In this document: positions 15,938 to 24,875 of the stretch, in pieces | Layout: each line of letters begins with the position of its first letter | Position numbering within the stretch: position 1 is the stretch's first letter | DNA from: Ardenticatenaceae bacterium | GTDB lineage: Bacteria; Chloroflexota; Anaerolineae; Promineifilales; Promineifilaceae | Assembly: GCA_020634245.1 (NCBI GenBank) | Contig: JACKCC010000012.1 | Coordinates: forward strand, 1-64,000 | DNA length: 64,000 nucleotides | Direction: 5' to 3' | Notes under the pieces: generated by a model | Database searches by the model: none | What the model was told of the DNA's origin: nothing | What the model saw: the letters and a program-made list of their open reading frames with translations, nothing else | Program-made: the position numbers and the translations under genes

Positions 15938-16717
15938 TCATTTTTGACGATAATCAAAAATATTCATATCACTTTCTAAATAATCAACTATCCAATAATC
16001 AATCAAACCTTCATCAAGGCCTCCCGATCCCGGAATAGGTAAAGGCTGAATCTTTGCGTGTGCTAAACGGTCTACCCAACCTTGATTTCCATCATCTGAA
16101 CAAAGTTGTTCCCAGTAAACACGTAATCCAATTTCGGCCTGAGATGCAATTGCATAGGGCAATTCATAATTCACAATATCTTTAAGCAACACTCCCTTTT
16201 CACCTAAATTTTTTAATCCATGAAGGTAATAATTACGCAGATGAAACAGATTCGAAACCTCTGGCCCATCAGAATGATCCACCATAAATGACTCTAATGA
16301 TGTTAACCTTCGCGTGTCCCGTTTTAGAACATCCGTAGGTGGCGTCCCTGGTGGATACACTGATGGATATGATGATGGATCAAGTAACCACTCAATTCCT
16401 GCACCCAACTTGTGACCTTGATTCCTTCCCAATCTTGCTTCTCCTACTAATTCAATCATTGGAAATAACAATGTCAAAGGCTCAACAAATACCAATTTCC
16501 AATTTCTACCCTCAAAATCAGCAAGAACGTATGCAGAATAAACGAGACGCGATGCCATAGTAAACACATGTAAAGCCTTAGCCTCTAGGTGATGTATAAG
16601 CCCTCTTAAATATCCCTTGCGCTCAGGACTCCATCCTTGCACCTGCTCTATAACTGCGTCCCATTCTGGTTTGTAACACGCACAATCCACATTAGTGAAG
16701 TTAAAATAAGCCATCAT
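15938..16717 (-). CDS. HEPN-like protein, candidate RNase, in an AT-rich two-gene island
   Basis: I choose the ATG at 16717 or the next one at 16714, both behind AAAAGGAAAAAG; 259 residues. I do not recognise a named family. The protein looks largely helical and contains FHLRNYYLHGL, that is R-N-x3-H, the form of the catalytic Rx4-6H motif of HEPN ribonucleases. Other visible blocks are SRLVYSAYVLADFEGRNW and EPLTLLFPMIELVGEARLG. It lies 103 bases downstream of a PD-(D/E)XK nuclease-like gene on the same strand, and both are AT-richer than the surroundings, which suggests joint transfer. HEPN proteins act in toxin-antitoxin and defence systems. Function here is inference from one motif. Confidence 0.55.
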   Translation of the reverse strand: MMAYFNFTNVDCACYKPEWDAVIEQVQGWSPERKGYLRGLIHHLEAKALHVFTMASRLVYSAYVLADFEGRNWKLVFVEPLTLLFPMIELVGEARLGRNQGHKLGAGIEWLLDPSSYPSVYPPGTPPTDVLKRDTRRLTSLESFMVDHSDGPEVSNLFHLRNYYLHGLKNLGEKGVLLKDIVNYELPYAIASQAEIGLRVYWEQLCSDDGNQGWVDRLAHAKIQPLPIPGSGGLDEGLIDYWIVDYLESDMNIFDYRQK

Positions 16718-16748
16718 CTTTTTCCTTTTACCCAAATCCAGGAACTAA

Positions 16749-16780
16749 TATTTGGGAAACTGCCATTTACTTTATGGCAG
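16749..16780. repeat. Imperfect direct repeat, right copy, with a 7-pair hairpin
   Basis: Matches the left copy at 15902-15934. It also contains the perfect hairpin CTGCCAT-TTACTTT-ATGGCAG (16760-16780). It lies in the gap between the nuclease-like and HEPN-like genes, so it could also shape the transcript between them. Confidence 0.55.
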
Positions 16781-16838
16781 ACGCAACTCCGGCCAACATC
16801 ACCCAATACAACGATGCCAAAGCTAACACAGTTCAATC

Positions 16839-17489
16839 TCAAAATGGAAGACTCACATATTTCCCTGTGAGTTCAGCAAAAAATAAATTGAAGCTTATAT
16901 ATTGGTCTACCTCAAGATTACTCACTCTAATAACTTTCCAACCCTGTTTTCTTAACCAACGATCTTTACGCAAGTGCTCCGTATAACCTTCCATACTGCC
17001 AAAATGACTTGATCCATCAATTTCAAAAATCACAAAATCAGGACAAAGATCACTATCCTTAAGCATAAAGTCTACTCGGAAAGGTTCTTTTTGAGCTCGT
17101 TTAGCCCTGTCTTCATCTTTAGGATCATAATGTATCCAATTCACCCATGCTTGCGGAATTAATGCCGGGTAATTCCAAATTGATATATTTTGCTCATCAG
17201 ATGACACCTTACATTCTTGAACATAACCTAGGAAAAATTTCCTTTCTGAACTAGTCGTTGTCAAATTGGCAATCTCTTGAATAAATTGGTCAAAAATCTC
17301 AACTTGTTTAGACTCACTTTTATCATAAAGCTTCCATTCGGCTCTAAACATATCCAGCCAGGTGATATCATCAACTTCTGATTCAAATTGAATTTTCGTG
17401 TCATTCTCAATACTAAATGTTATTGAACCTTCCGGTGATTGCGTAAAGCCAATTTTGGGCCGTTCTTTACCATAAATGATGACTTTCAT
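16839..17489 (-). CDS. PD-(D/E)XK nuclease-like protein (DUF559/Vsr-like C-terminus)
   Basis: A 216-residue protein with GAGGAAAC before its ATG. The C-terminal third follows the pattern of DUF559/Vsr-like endonucleases: FRVDFML with D140, then FVIFEIDGSSHF with E156, D158 and H162, then LRKDRWLRKQGWKVIRVSN, where W184 and the beta strand close the fold. The N-terminal 130 residues are not recognised and may bind a partner or target. It heads a two-gene AT-rich unit with the HEPN-like gene downstream. DNA cleavage is inferred from motifs; the missing methylase argues against a classic restriction system. Confidence 0.65.
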   Translation of the reverse strand: MKVIIYGKERPKIGFTQSPEGSITFSIENDTKIQFESEVDDITWLDMFRAEWKLYDKSESKQVEIFDQFIQEIANLTTTSSERKFFLGYVQECKVSSDEQNISIWNYPALIPQAWVNWIHYDPKDEDRAKRAQKEPFRVDFMLKDSDLCPDFVIFEIDGSSHFGSMEGYTEHLRKDRWLRKQGWKVIRVSNLEVDQYISFNLFFAELTGKYVSLPF

Positions 17490-17714
17490 CGTTTCCTCGT
17501 TTTAATAAACTAAACTCATATTAAAAACCATAATGAAAATAAACTTAACAACGCCTAGTTTTCACACTAACGCCCACTTCGACCGCATATCCTCAGATTC
17601 CTACTAAACGTTGACTGAAACAAAGTATAAATAATTAACCCAACTTTCTCAATCTTTGGTAGGGTAACAACCTTCTCAAGGCTGAAACAGGGGTTCGAGT
17701 TTCACAAGAAGTAA

Positions 17715-17755
17715 TAAAAAAGGCTCGTCCAACTGATGTCTGACAAGCCTTTTTG
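17715..17755 (-). terminator. Intrinsic terminator of the nuoA-N operon
   Basis: On the minus strand AAAAAGGCTTGTCAGA pairs with its partner ending in AGCCTTTTT and a further T-run (stem about 12-14 pairs). It lies 24 bases after the nuoN stop. The rest of the gap, 17490-17714, shows no gene or other clear structure. Confidence 0.85.
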
Positions 17756-17778
17756 TCCGTAATTGATTATGTGGGGTT

Positions 17779-19266
17779 TTACCCTCCAGCCAACACCTGC
17801 ACCCCGTGCAGCGCCGCCTGGCGCACGATGTCGAACCAGGTGCCGGGCAGGAAGCCAAGAATAAGGGTGGCTAAAACGGCAATGGCCACGGCCGTACCGT
17901 TCAACCCCCAGCCATCTTGCACTTCACCCTCGCCATCCATCATGTACATCATGTACACAACGCGCAGGTAATAGTAGCCGGAAACAACACTGGTAATCAC
18001 GCCAATAATGGCCAGCCAGACCAGATTGGCCTCAATCGCCGCCCGGAAGACGAAGAATTTACCGGAGAAGCCGCCTGTCGGCGGCACACCGGTTAGCGAC
18101 AGCATAAAGTAGGCCATCGCCAACGCCAGCAGTGGGCTGCGCTTGGCCAAGCCTTTGTAATCGTCCAGCGTCACACCTTCGTTCGTCTTGCGTTCCACAG
18201 CAATAACGACGGCAAACGCACCCATCGTGGTGAACAAATAGGCAAACATGTAAAACAGCGCCGAACTGACGCCATCGGGCGTCGCCGTGCTGGAGGCCAC
18301 AGCAATCATGATGTAACCAGCATGAGCGATGCTGGAGTAGGCCAGCATCCGTTTGATATTGGGTTGAGCCAAAGCAACAAAGTTACCGACGATGAGGGTA
18401 AGAGCAGATAGAGCAGCAACGGCCGTTACCCACGTATCCCCAATCTGTGGCAAAGCAGTCACAAATACGCGCAGCATAGCCGCAAAACCGCCCACTTTAG
18501 CCCCGACCGACATGAAAGCAGTAACCGAAGTCGGCGCACCCTGGTACACATCCGGCGTCCACATATGAAAGGGAACGGCCGCTACCTTGAAAGCAAAACC
18601 CACCAGCAAAAAGGCCGCCCCAGCCAGGGCCAGCGACCCGCCGCTGGCAATACCCGCCAAAACCACCGGCAGCTGTGTCGAACCAGTCGCCCCATAAGTT
18701 AAAGCAATGCCAAACACCAAAAAGCCCGACGAAAACGCACCCAGCAAGAAATACTTCATCGCCGACTCTTCCGAATCAGTACGCGGCCAGGCCAGCCCGG
18801 ACATGATATACAGCGGAATCGACAGCAGTTCCAGCGCCAGAAAGACCAAAATCAAATCATTGGCCATCCCCATCAACATCATACCGCTAGTGGAGAACAA
18901 CACCAACATATAAAATTCAGCCCGTTCCAGCCCGGTGCGGCGCATGTAATTTACCGATACCAGCACCGTCATCATGCCCGTCAAGATGAAGATAACGTTT
19001 AGAAATGTGGCAAAATTATCGACGACGATCATTGGTTCGCCGCCTACCGGCATAAAAGTACCGCCGTTCAGGTCCCACATCCCCAACGTTTGCACCAGCG
19101 CCACCGCTAATCCAACCAGCGTCAGCCAGGGTGCCCAATCCAGCCACTGCTTTTGCTGCTCATCAGAGATGAACATTTCAATCAGCATCAAGAGCATCCC
19201 CCAGCCAGCAACAATCACCACTGGAGCAATCAACAAAATATTTAATGAAGGAACTTGAAACGCCAT
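17779..19266 (-). CDS. nuoN: NADH-quinone oxidoreductase subunit N
   Basis: A 495-residue antiporter-like membrane subunit and proton pump. It has about 14 hydrophobic helices and typical family stretches: LVFLALELLSIPLYIMSG with the key glutamate, KVAAVPFHMWTPDVYQGAPT with its lysine and the broken helix, and ANIKRMLAYSSIAHAGYIM-type sequence in the second half. It closes the complete nuo operon and is followed by an intrinsic terminator. Unusually, a phosphoesterase gene and a hairpin repeat separate it from nuoM. Confidence 0.95.
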   Translation of the reverse strand: MAFQVPSLNILLIAPVVIVAGWGMLLMLIEMFISDEQQKQWLDWAPWLTLVGLAVALVQTLGMWDLNGGTFMPVGGEPMIVVDNFATFLNVIFILTGMMTVLVSVNYMRRTGLERAEFYMLVLFSTSGMMLMGMANDLILVFLALELLSIPLYIMSGLAWPRTDSEESAMKYFLLGAFSSGFLVFGIALTYGATGSTQLPVVLAGIASGGSLALAGAAFLLVGFAFKVAAVPFHMWTPDVYQGAPTSVTAFMSVGAKVGGFAAMLRVFVTALPQIGDTWVTAVAALSALTLIVGNFVALAQPNIKRMLAYSSIAHAGYIMIAVASSTATPDGVSSALFYMFAYLFTTMGAFAVVIAVERKTNEGVTLDDYKGLAKRSPLLALAMAYFMLSLTGVPPTGGFSGKFFVFRAAIEANLVWLAIIGVITSVVSGYYYLRVVYMMYMMDGEGEVQDGWGLNGTAVAIAVLATLILGFLPGTWFDIVRQAALHGVQVLAGG

Positions 19267-19293
19267 TGTCGTTTAGCCTTTAATTCAAAATTC

Positions 19294-19363
19294 ACTTAGC
19301 TGTAGCCGGTCTCCAGACCGTGCTACTTTCGGCACGGTCATGAGACTGGTCTTAGCTCAAAAT
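19294..19363. repeat. Inverted repeat between nuoN and the phosphoesterase gene
   Basis: GACCGTGC and GCACGGTC form a perfect 8-pair stem around TACTTTCG, extended by GCCGGTCTC/GAGACTGGTC pairing to about 19 pairs. It is not followed by a T-run in either direction, so it looks like another dispersed repeat rather than a terminator. Confidence 0.65.
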
Positions 19364-20167
19364 TCATTTTCGCGGAAACGTATGCTGATGAATAATCGTC
19401 TGCTCCGGCATCAAATGCACAAAACTGTATGCCGGTGGATAATCTGCATCAAACACTGTCTCCGCATGAGGTGGCCAGGCCGCAAATTGGGCAAATGTGC
19501 TGGCCGTCGCTACATACAAAATTCCGTCGCGTATCGTCTGCATCGCTTGGTGAACATGACCGTAAAAAACAGCTCGTAATCGGTCGCGGGCTGGCAGCAG
19601 TGCCTGATGCAAATCTACACCATTGACGACCAGCATGTTTTTGTCCATCCAGATCGAGTTCAGTGGCCAGACCGGGTAGTGTAAAAACACGACCAACGGC
19701 GGCCCGTCCGGTGTCGCCTCGCGCCGCACAAACGCTAGCTGCTCCTCAGACAACAACCCCTGCGGATCGATTTCATCCGGCCCGCGCGCATCCAACACCA
19801 GGAACCGATACCCTTTGACCTCAAAGGTATAAGCCAAAACGCCGGGATCATCAGTGGCATCCTGCTTCGGTCCCATGACGAAGTACTTGTGAATATCCTG
19901 CGCCGTATCATGATTGCCATTGACGAAGTAAATGGGCGCTTCGATTTTCGACAAAACTTCAGCTGCCAACTGGTACGAAATGGGATCAGGGTCAGTGACG
20001 ATATCACCGGTATGAATCACAAAGTCTGGTTTGGTCGGTAAATTGTTAATTATTTCCACAACACGCCGGGCACATGGCAATGGTTCGTAACCATGCCGGC
20101 TAAAATCAGCCGTCGGCCCAATGTGGGTATCGCTGATGATGGCGAAGTAAACAATCTTGTCAGGCAT
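19364..20167 (-). CDS. Calcineurin-like metallophosphoesterase (CpdA-like)
   Basis: A 267-residue cytosolic phosphoesterase with all metal-binding blocks: ISDTHIG, VIHTGDIV, YFVNGNHD, FLHYP and FYGHVHQ. This order and the length fit class III cyclic-nucleotide phosphodiesterase-like enzymes, although many members have other substrates. It sits inside the nuo operon, between nuoM (upstream) and nuoN (downstream), on the same strand. The flanks are simple repeats, so it may be an insertion into the ancestral nuoM-nuoN junction. A regulatory link to respiration is possible but unproven. Confidence 0.85.
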   Translation of the reverse strand: MPDKIVYFAIISDTHIGPTADFSRHGYEPLPCARRVVEIINNLPTKPDFVIHTGDIVTDPDPISYQLAAEVLSKIEAPIYFVNGNHDTAQDIHKYFVMGPKQDATDDPGVLAYTFEVKGYRFLVLDARGPDEIDPQGLLSEEQLAFVRREATPDGPPLVVFLHYPVWPLNSIWMDKNMLVVNGVDLHQALLPARDRLRAVFYGHVHQAMQTIRDGILYVATASTFAQFAAWPPHAETVFDADYPPAYSFVHLMPEQTIIHQHTFPRK

Positions 20168-20169
20168 TT

Positions 20170-20250
20170 CGGCGATCAGCGATGAGCAATGAGTGGTGAG
20201 TGATGAGCAACTGGATTACTGCCCATTACTCATAGCTCATAACTCATTGT
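20170..20250. repeat. TGATGAGCAATGAG-type simple inverted repeat
   Basis: Units CGATGAGCAATGAGTGG and GAGTGATGAGCAA face TTACTCATAGCTCATAACTC. The element fills the gap between nuoM and the phosphoesterase gene and leaves no other signal there. Confidence 0.6.
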
Positions 20251-21753
20251 TTAGTGTCCAGCAACGGCCGTACCAAAGCTCGTCACCAATTCCGCCACCG
20301 AGTGATCCATCAAGCCAAAGTAACCCGCCGGAGCCACGCCAATCCAGATAATGAAGAACAGGAAGGCCAGCATAATCGCCAGTTCGCGCCGGTTCACGTC
20401 GCGCAGCGCCTTGTTCTTGGGATTATCCAGCGGCCCCATAAAGACCCGTTGGAACATCCACAGCAGGTAAACGGCCGCTAAAATCACGCCCGTCGTCGCA
20501 AAAGCGGTATAAATCCATGGATTCGGGCCTAACGAAGAAGCGCCCATCGACCCCAGCAAAATCGTAAACTCGCCCACAAAGCCGTTCAAACCGGGCAAGC
20601 CCATGCTCGACAGCGTAATAATCAGCGACAAAACGCTAAACACCGGCATCGCCTTCCAGATACCGCCATACTCCGAAAATTCGCGCGTATGGCGCTGTTC
20701 ATACAACACACCAACCAGGAAGAATAATGCGCCTGTGCTTAAACCGTGATTGACCCCTTGCAAAATCGCGCCCTGAATACCGGCCGAATTCAGCGAGAAG
20801 ATACCGAGCATCACAAAACCGAGGTGGCTGACGCTGGAATAAGCAACCAGTTTCTTCACATCCTTTTGCGGGAAGGAGACAATCGCGCCGTAAATGATGC
20901 CGATGATAGCCAGCACCGCAATAAACGGCGCGTAGTAAGCCGACGCCTCCGGGAACAGCGGCAGATTAAAGCGCATGAAACCATAAGTCCCCATCTTCAG
21001 CAAAACACCGGCCAGGATGATGGAACCGGCCGTTGGCGCTTGCGTATGGGCATCCGGCAGCCAGGAATGGAACGGGAAGACCGGCACTTTGATGGCAAAG
21101 GCGATGGCAAAACCCAGGAACAAAACGTTCTGCACCCCGGCAAACGCCGCCCGTCCAACGATCAAATCCGGTAAAGCAAAAGTTTCATTGGTGATGCCCA
21201 TGTACAAAATCGCCAGCAGCATCAGCAGCGACCCGGCCATCGTGTACAGGAAGAACTTGATCGAAGCATAAATGCGTTCGCTGCCGCCCCAAATGCCAAT
21301 GAGGAAATACATCGGGATCAGGGTGAACTCCCAGAACACGTAAAACAGGAACAAGTCCTGGGCCAGGAAGACGCCCATCATACCCACTTCCATCAGCAGC
21401 ATGAAGATGTAATACTGCTTGATTTGTTGGTTAATGGCCGTCCAGGAAGCAGCGATGGAAACCACGGAGATGAAAGTGGTCAGCAGCACAAAAAGGATGC
21501 TCAACCCATCTACCCCCAGGTAGTAATGAATGCCCCAGGATGGAATCCAGTTGGCTTTTTCCACCATTTGCAGCCCGGCCACGTCCGTTTTGAACATCCC
21601 CAGGATGATTAACGAGACGACGAAGGTCACGATGGAGGTGCCCAACGCGAGCCATTTGATTTTGTCTTCGGACTCGTTCTCCCCCCGGTTCAGGAGCAGA
21701 ATCAGCGCCACACCAATCAGCGGCAGGAATGTGACAATCGATAAAATAACCAT
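20251..21753 (-). CDS. nuoM: NADH-quinone oxidoreductase subunit M
   Basis: A 500-residue antiporter-like proton-pumping subunit. Typical blocks are LFYVFWEFTLIPMYFLIGIW with the essential glutamate, KVPVFPFHSWLPDAHTQAPT with its lysine and VKKLVAYSSVSHLGFVMLG. GGAGAGAAG stands just before the ATG. It follows nuoL by 51 bases, filled by a small CCAGCAAC-type repeat. Length and helix count are normal. Confidence 0.96.
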   Translation of the reverse strand: MVILSIVTFLPLIGVALILLLNRGENESEDKIKWLALGTSIVTFVVSLIILGMFKTDVAGLQMVEKANWIPSWGIHYYLGVDGLSILFVLLTTFISVVSIAASWTAINQQIKQYYIFMLLMEVGMMGVFLAQDLFLFYVFWEFTLIPMYFLIGIWGGSERIYASIKFFLYTMAGSLLMLLAILYMGITNETFALPDLIVGRAAFAGVQNVLFLGFAIAFAIKVPVFPFHSWLPDAHTQAPTAGSIILAGVLLKMGTYGFMRFNLPLFPEASAYYAPFIAVLAIIGIIYGAIVSFPQKDVKKLVAYSSVSHLGFVMLGIFSLNSAGIQGAILQGVNHGLSTGALFFLVGVLYEQRHTREFSEYGGIWKAMPVFSVLSLIITLSSMGLPGLNGFVGEFTILLGSMGASSLGPNPWIYTAFATTGVILAAVYLLWMFQRVFMGPLDNPKNKALRDVNRRELAIMLAFLFFIIWIGVAPAGYFGLMDHSVAELVTSFGTAVAGH

Positions 21754-21765
21754 CTTCTCTCCAAA

Positions 21766-21803
21766 AACTCTAGTTGTTAGTTGCTAGTTACCAGCAACCA
21801 GCT
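21766..21803. repeat. CCAGCAAC-type simple repeat, copy 2
   Basis: AGTTGTTAGTTGCTAGTTAC meets CCAGCAACCAGCTACTAATT, a short imperfect hairpin filling the nuoL-nuoM gap. Confidence 0.6.
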
Positions 21804-21804
21804 A

Positions 21805-24045
21805 CTAATTAGCAATCAACAAGAAATAAGCCAACAGCGCCACAGCCCCCAGGAAGATGCTCAAGGCATAATTACGGGCATAGCCTGTTTGCGATAATCG
21901 AATCGTATCGGCCAGGCGGCGGGCCGTTTTGCCAGCGCCATTGACCAGACCATCCACGCCTTGCATATCGAGAATGTCGGAGGCAAAGTTGGAGAAGCCA
22001 ACAAAAATATCTCGAATCAGGCGGTTGTGAACAAAGTCGTGCCAGAAGTACCAATCGAGGTTGTAGCCGCACCAGTGGGCAAACCGTTTGAACGGGGCCA
22101 CGACAAATTTGCTGTAGAACGTCTCGAAAGGCAGGATCGAGAACCACCAGATTGGCGTGCGCTGCAGCGGGTCGCGCTCATCAGCCGTTTGCGGTTTTTT
22201 AGCGTAGACCACATAAAAGGCCAGCGCCAGAGAACCCAGCGCCAAGACTGTTGACAACCCAGCCACCAGCGGTGACAGTACAATCGGCGTGTGCGGCAGG
22301 TGGATAAGACCCTCTTCCGATAGGGTAAAAGCCTGGACAGAATGTTCCAGCCAACCTTCCAAACCCAGGAAAATGCCGCCCGGATGATGGTGATTGGCGG
22401 CGGCCATACCTTCGGTGAAGAAAGGCAAATTCAGAAGGCCGCCTAATGTAGCAAGCGTGGCCAGGGCAATTAACGGCCGTGTCATCAAAGGCACACTTTC
22501 TACGGCATGTTTGGCCGCTTCATGGCGGGGTTCGCCAAAGAAAACCATCTTAAGCTGGCGGCCCATGTAAAACGCGGTGAACACCGCGGCAATCGCCAGC
22601 ATGATGTAAACAGCGTAATTATTGGCCGTGCCATGCGACAGGATTTCATCTTTCGACCAGAATCCGGCCAGGGGCACGACACCGGCCAAAGCCAGCGCGC
22701 CAATCATATAAACGACGTAAGTCGTCCGCATTTTGTCCTTCAAGCCGCCCATCGTGCGCATATCCTGCGGGTCGAACTTGACTTCATCATGATGGCCATG
22801 TTCGTGCAGATGATGATGGCCATGCTCCATGCCGTGAATGACCGAACCGGCGCTGAGGAAGAGCAGCGCCTTGAAGAAAGCGTGGGTGATGAGGTGGAAC
22901 ATGGCGGCCACGTAAGCGCCCATCCCGGCGGCAGCCACCATAAATCCCAACTGGCTGACGGTTGAGTAAGCCAGCACTTTTTTGATGTCGAATTGGGTAA
23001 AGGCGATCAAACCGGCCACCAGCGCCGTCGCCGCGCCAATGTAAGCCACCAAATCGGAGGATGAGACAAGGCCCAGCACCAACACGCCGCTTTCACGGGC
23101 GATTTCGTACAAAACGTTGCTGCGCACCATCAGGTAAATACCGGAAGTGACCATTGTCGCTGCGTGGATGAGGGCGGAAACAGGCGTCGGGCCGGCCATC
23201 GCATCGGGCAGCCAGACGTAGAGCGGGATTTGGGCGGATTTACCGGCAGCGCCCATGAGGAAGAGAGCGGTTACGGCCGTTAACACCTGCCCAATCGTCG
23301 CGCTAAACAACCCAAACTGCACCAGATGCTGCGGATCATGATGGAACAATTCAGCCGCCGACGTAAACACTGTATTGAAATCCAGCGAACCAAACGTCCA
23401 GAACAACAGCGTCATCGCCAGGATCATCGCCAGATCACCAACCCGGTTGACCACAAACGCCTTGCGTCCAGCATTGGCATTCATGGGTTCGCCCTTCTCA
23501 TCTACCCGATCCCACCAGAAGCCAATGAGCAGGTACGAGCATAGCCCCACCCCTTCCCAGCCCACAAACAGCATCAAATAACTGCTGCCGGAAACCAGGA
23601 TCAGCATGAAGAAAATGAACAGATTGAAATAAGCGAAGAAGCGGGAGAAATTGGGGTCGCCGTGCATGTAGCCGATGGCGTAAATGTGGATGAGCGAGCC
23701 AACGCCCGTCACCACCAGCATCATCGTCACCGACAGCGTATCCACCTGAATCGACCAGGGGATATGGAATCCGGCCGAAGGAATATTGAACCAGTCAAAC
23801 ATGTAAATGATCTGGCTATGGAAATCGTTGGTGAGCAAACTAATAAACAATAGTACTGCAATAACCAGCGAACTCAGCGCCATACCCGTGCCAAACCAGC
23901 CCGACCAGCGTTCGCCAATATCTCGACCTTTATGTCCCGGCAAACCGTAATCAAACTCCACAAAGCGGCGTCCCACCAGCCCATTAAACAGAACGCCAAT
24001 CAGCGGAAAAATCAGGAGCAAGGGTGCTAAACCAAAAGCATTCAT
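21805..24045 (-). CDS. nuoL: NADH-quinone oxidoreductase subunit L (set 2)
   Basis: A 746-residue distal proton-pumping subunit, longer than the 610-odd residues of the E. coli protein because of extended loops and the C-terminal lateral helix region. Motifs are FVGWEGVGLCSYLLIGFWW, SAQIPLYVWLPDAMAGPTPV, KKVLAYSTVSQLGFM and the C-terminal GVDGLVNGAGK that precedes the last helix. A histidine-rich loop (GMEHGHHHLHEHGHHDE) could bind a metal but may only be a variable loop. The nuoK stop sits 4 bases upstream, and AAAGGG across that stop serves as ribosome site. Confidence 0.96.
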   Translation of the reverse strand: MNAFGLAPLLLIFPLIGVLFNGLVGRRFVEFDYGLPGHKGRDIGERWSGWFGTGMALSSLVIAVLLFISLLTNDFHSQIIYMFDWFNIPSAGFHIPWSIQVDTLSVTMMLVVTGVGSLIHIYAIGYMHGDPNFSRFFAYFNLFIFFMLILVSGSSYLMLFVGWEGVGLCSYLLIGFWWDRVDEKGEPMNANAGRKAFVVNRVGDLAMILAMTLLFWTFGSLDFNTVFTSAAELFHHDPQHLVQFGLFSATIGQVLTAVTALFLMGAAGKSAQIPLYVWLPDAMAGPTPVSALIHAATMVTSGIYLMVRSNVLYEIARESGVLVLGLVSSSDLVAYIGAATALVAGLIAFTQFDIKKVLAYSTVSQLGFMVAAAGMGAYVAAMFHLITHAFFKALLFLSAGSVIHGMEHGHHHLHEHGHHDEVKFDPQDMRTMGGLKDKMRTTYVVYMIGALALAGVVPLAGFWSKDEILSHGTANNYAVYIMLAIAAVFTAFYMGRQLKMVFFGEPRHEAAKHAVESVPLMTRPLIALATLATLGGLLNLPFFTEGMAAANHHHPGGIFLGLEGWLEHSVQAFTLSEEGLIHLPHTPIVLSPLVAGLSTVLALGSLALAFYVVYAKKPQTADERDPLQRTPIWWFSILPFETFYSKFVVAPFKRFAHWCGYNLDWYFWHDFVHNRLIRDIFVGFSNFASDILDMQGVDGLVNGAGKTARRLADTIRLSQTGYARNYALSIFLGAVALLAYFLLIAN

Positions 24046-24049
24046 ACTT

Positions 24050-24358
24050 TTACCCTTTCAAAGCATTGATTTCATCAATATTGATGCTGTGCTTGGAGCG
24101 GAAAATGGTCACGATCAAAGCTAAACCAACGGCAACTTCAGCCGCGGCCACAGTAATGACAAAAAAGACCAGCACCTGCCCGTTCAAATCACCCAGATGG
24201 CGGGCAAAGGCCACAAACAAGAGATTAGCCGAATTCAGCATCATCTCCACCGACATAAAAATGATGATGGCATTACGGCGCAGCAGAACGCCCAACGCGC
24301 CAATCGTGAACAAAATTGTGCTTAACGCCACGTACCAATCAATCGTTACTGGCTGCAT
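24050..24358 (-). CDS. nuoK: NADH-quinone oxidoreductase subunit K (set 2)
   Basis: I choose the ATG at 24358 (MQPVTIDWYVALS) with GAGGGCAAG upstream; 102 residues, overlapping the end of nuoJ by 20 bases. The longer frame adds 13 residues without a ribosome site. Both membrane glutamates are kept (MSVEMMLNSANL and AAAEVAVGLALIVTIFR). It is the NuoK of the complete operon. Confidence 0.94.
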   Translation of the reverse strand: MQPVTIDWYVALSTILFTIGALGVLLRRNAIIIFMSVEMMLNSANLLFVAFARHLGDLNGQVLVFFVITVAAAEVAVGLALIVTIFRSKHSINIDEINALKG

Positions 24359-24860
24359 CTTGCCCTCGCTTTTTTCGACCCAACACAACCACCCCAATCA
24401 TAGATGTGAGCAGCAAAACGCCGGTCACCTCAAAGGGAAATGTATACCCTTCAAACAGGCGTAATCCTAATGCTACAGGACTGGAATCGATAACGGCCGT
24501 TCCCCCCGCCGTCACGTCACCACCCTGAACCAGCACCACTACAAACACGCCAACCAAACCCAGCGCCAACAAACCAGCCAGATACCGCTGCCACTTGTCT
24601 TCACCAGCCACACCGCCCAGCTTTTCAGCCCCCAAAAGCATGATGACGAACAAAAACAGCACCATAATCGCCCCGGCATAAACCGTGATCTGGACCATAC
24701 CAATGAACGGCGCATTCAAAATGATGTAAAAAACAGCAATGGTGGCAAAATTCAGCACCAAAAACAGCGCACTATGAACCGCATTGCGACTGGTAAGCAT
24801 CCCCAATGCCGCCGCGATGGCAATAGCCGCCAGAATAAAAAATACAATTGGATTCCCCAT
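24339..24860 (-). CDS. nuoJ: NADH-quinone oxidoreductase subunit J (set 2)
   Basis: I choose the ATG at 24860 (MGNPIVFFILAAIA), 173 residues, because AGGAAG lies 4 bases upstream and the first helix starts at once. The longer frame to 24914 would translate through a perfect intergenic hairpin. The NuoJ hallmark VQITVYAGAIMVLFLFVIML is complete. The gene lies between nuoI and nuoK in standard order. Confidence 0.93.
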   Translation of the reverse strand: MGNPIVFFILAAIAIAAALGMLTSRNAVHSALFLVLNFATIAVFYIILNAPFIGMVQITVYAGAIMVLFLFVIMLLGAEKLGGVAGEDKWQRYLAGLLALGLVGVFVVVLVQGGDVTAGGTAVIDSSPVALGLRLFEGYTFPFEVTGVLLLTSMIGVVVLGRKKRGQDAASND

Positions 24861-24875
24861 AATTCTTCCTGCAAA

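Noticed and set aside
16839..17489. Classic type II restriction enzyme
   Set aside because: There is no methyltransferase gene beside it, and the fold resembles DUF559/Vsr-like proteins.
17490..17714. Gene or attachment site at the right edge of the AT-rich island
   Set aside because: No open frame with a ribosome site, tRNA end or direct repeat with the left edge is visible; the region is only AT-rich.
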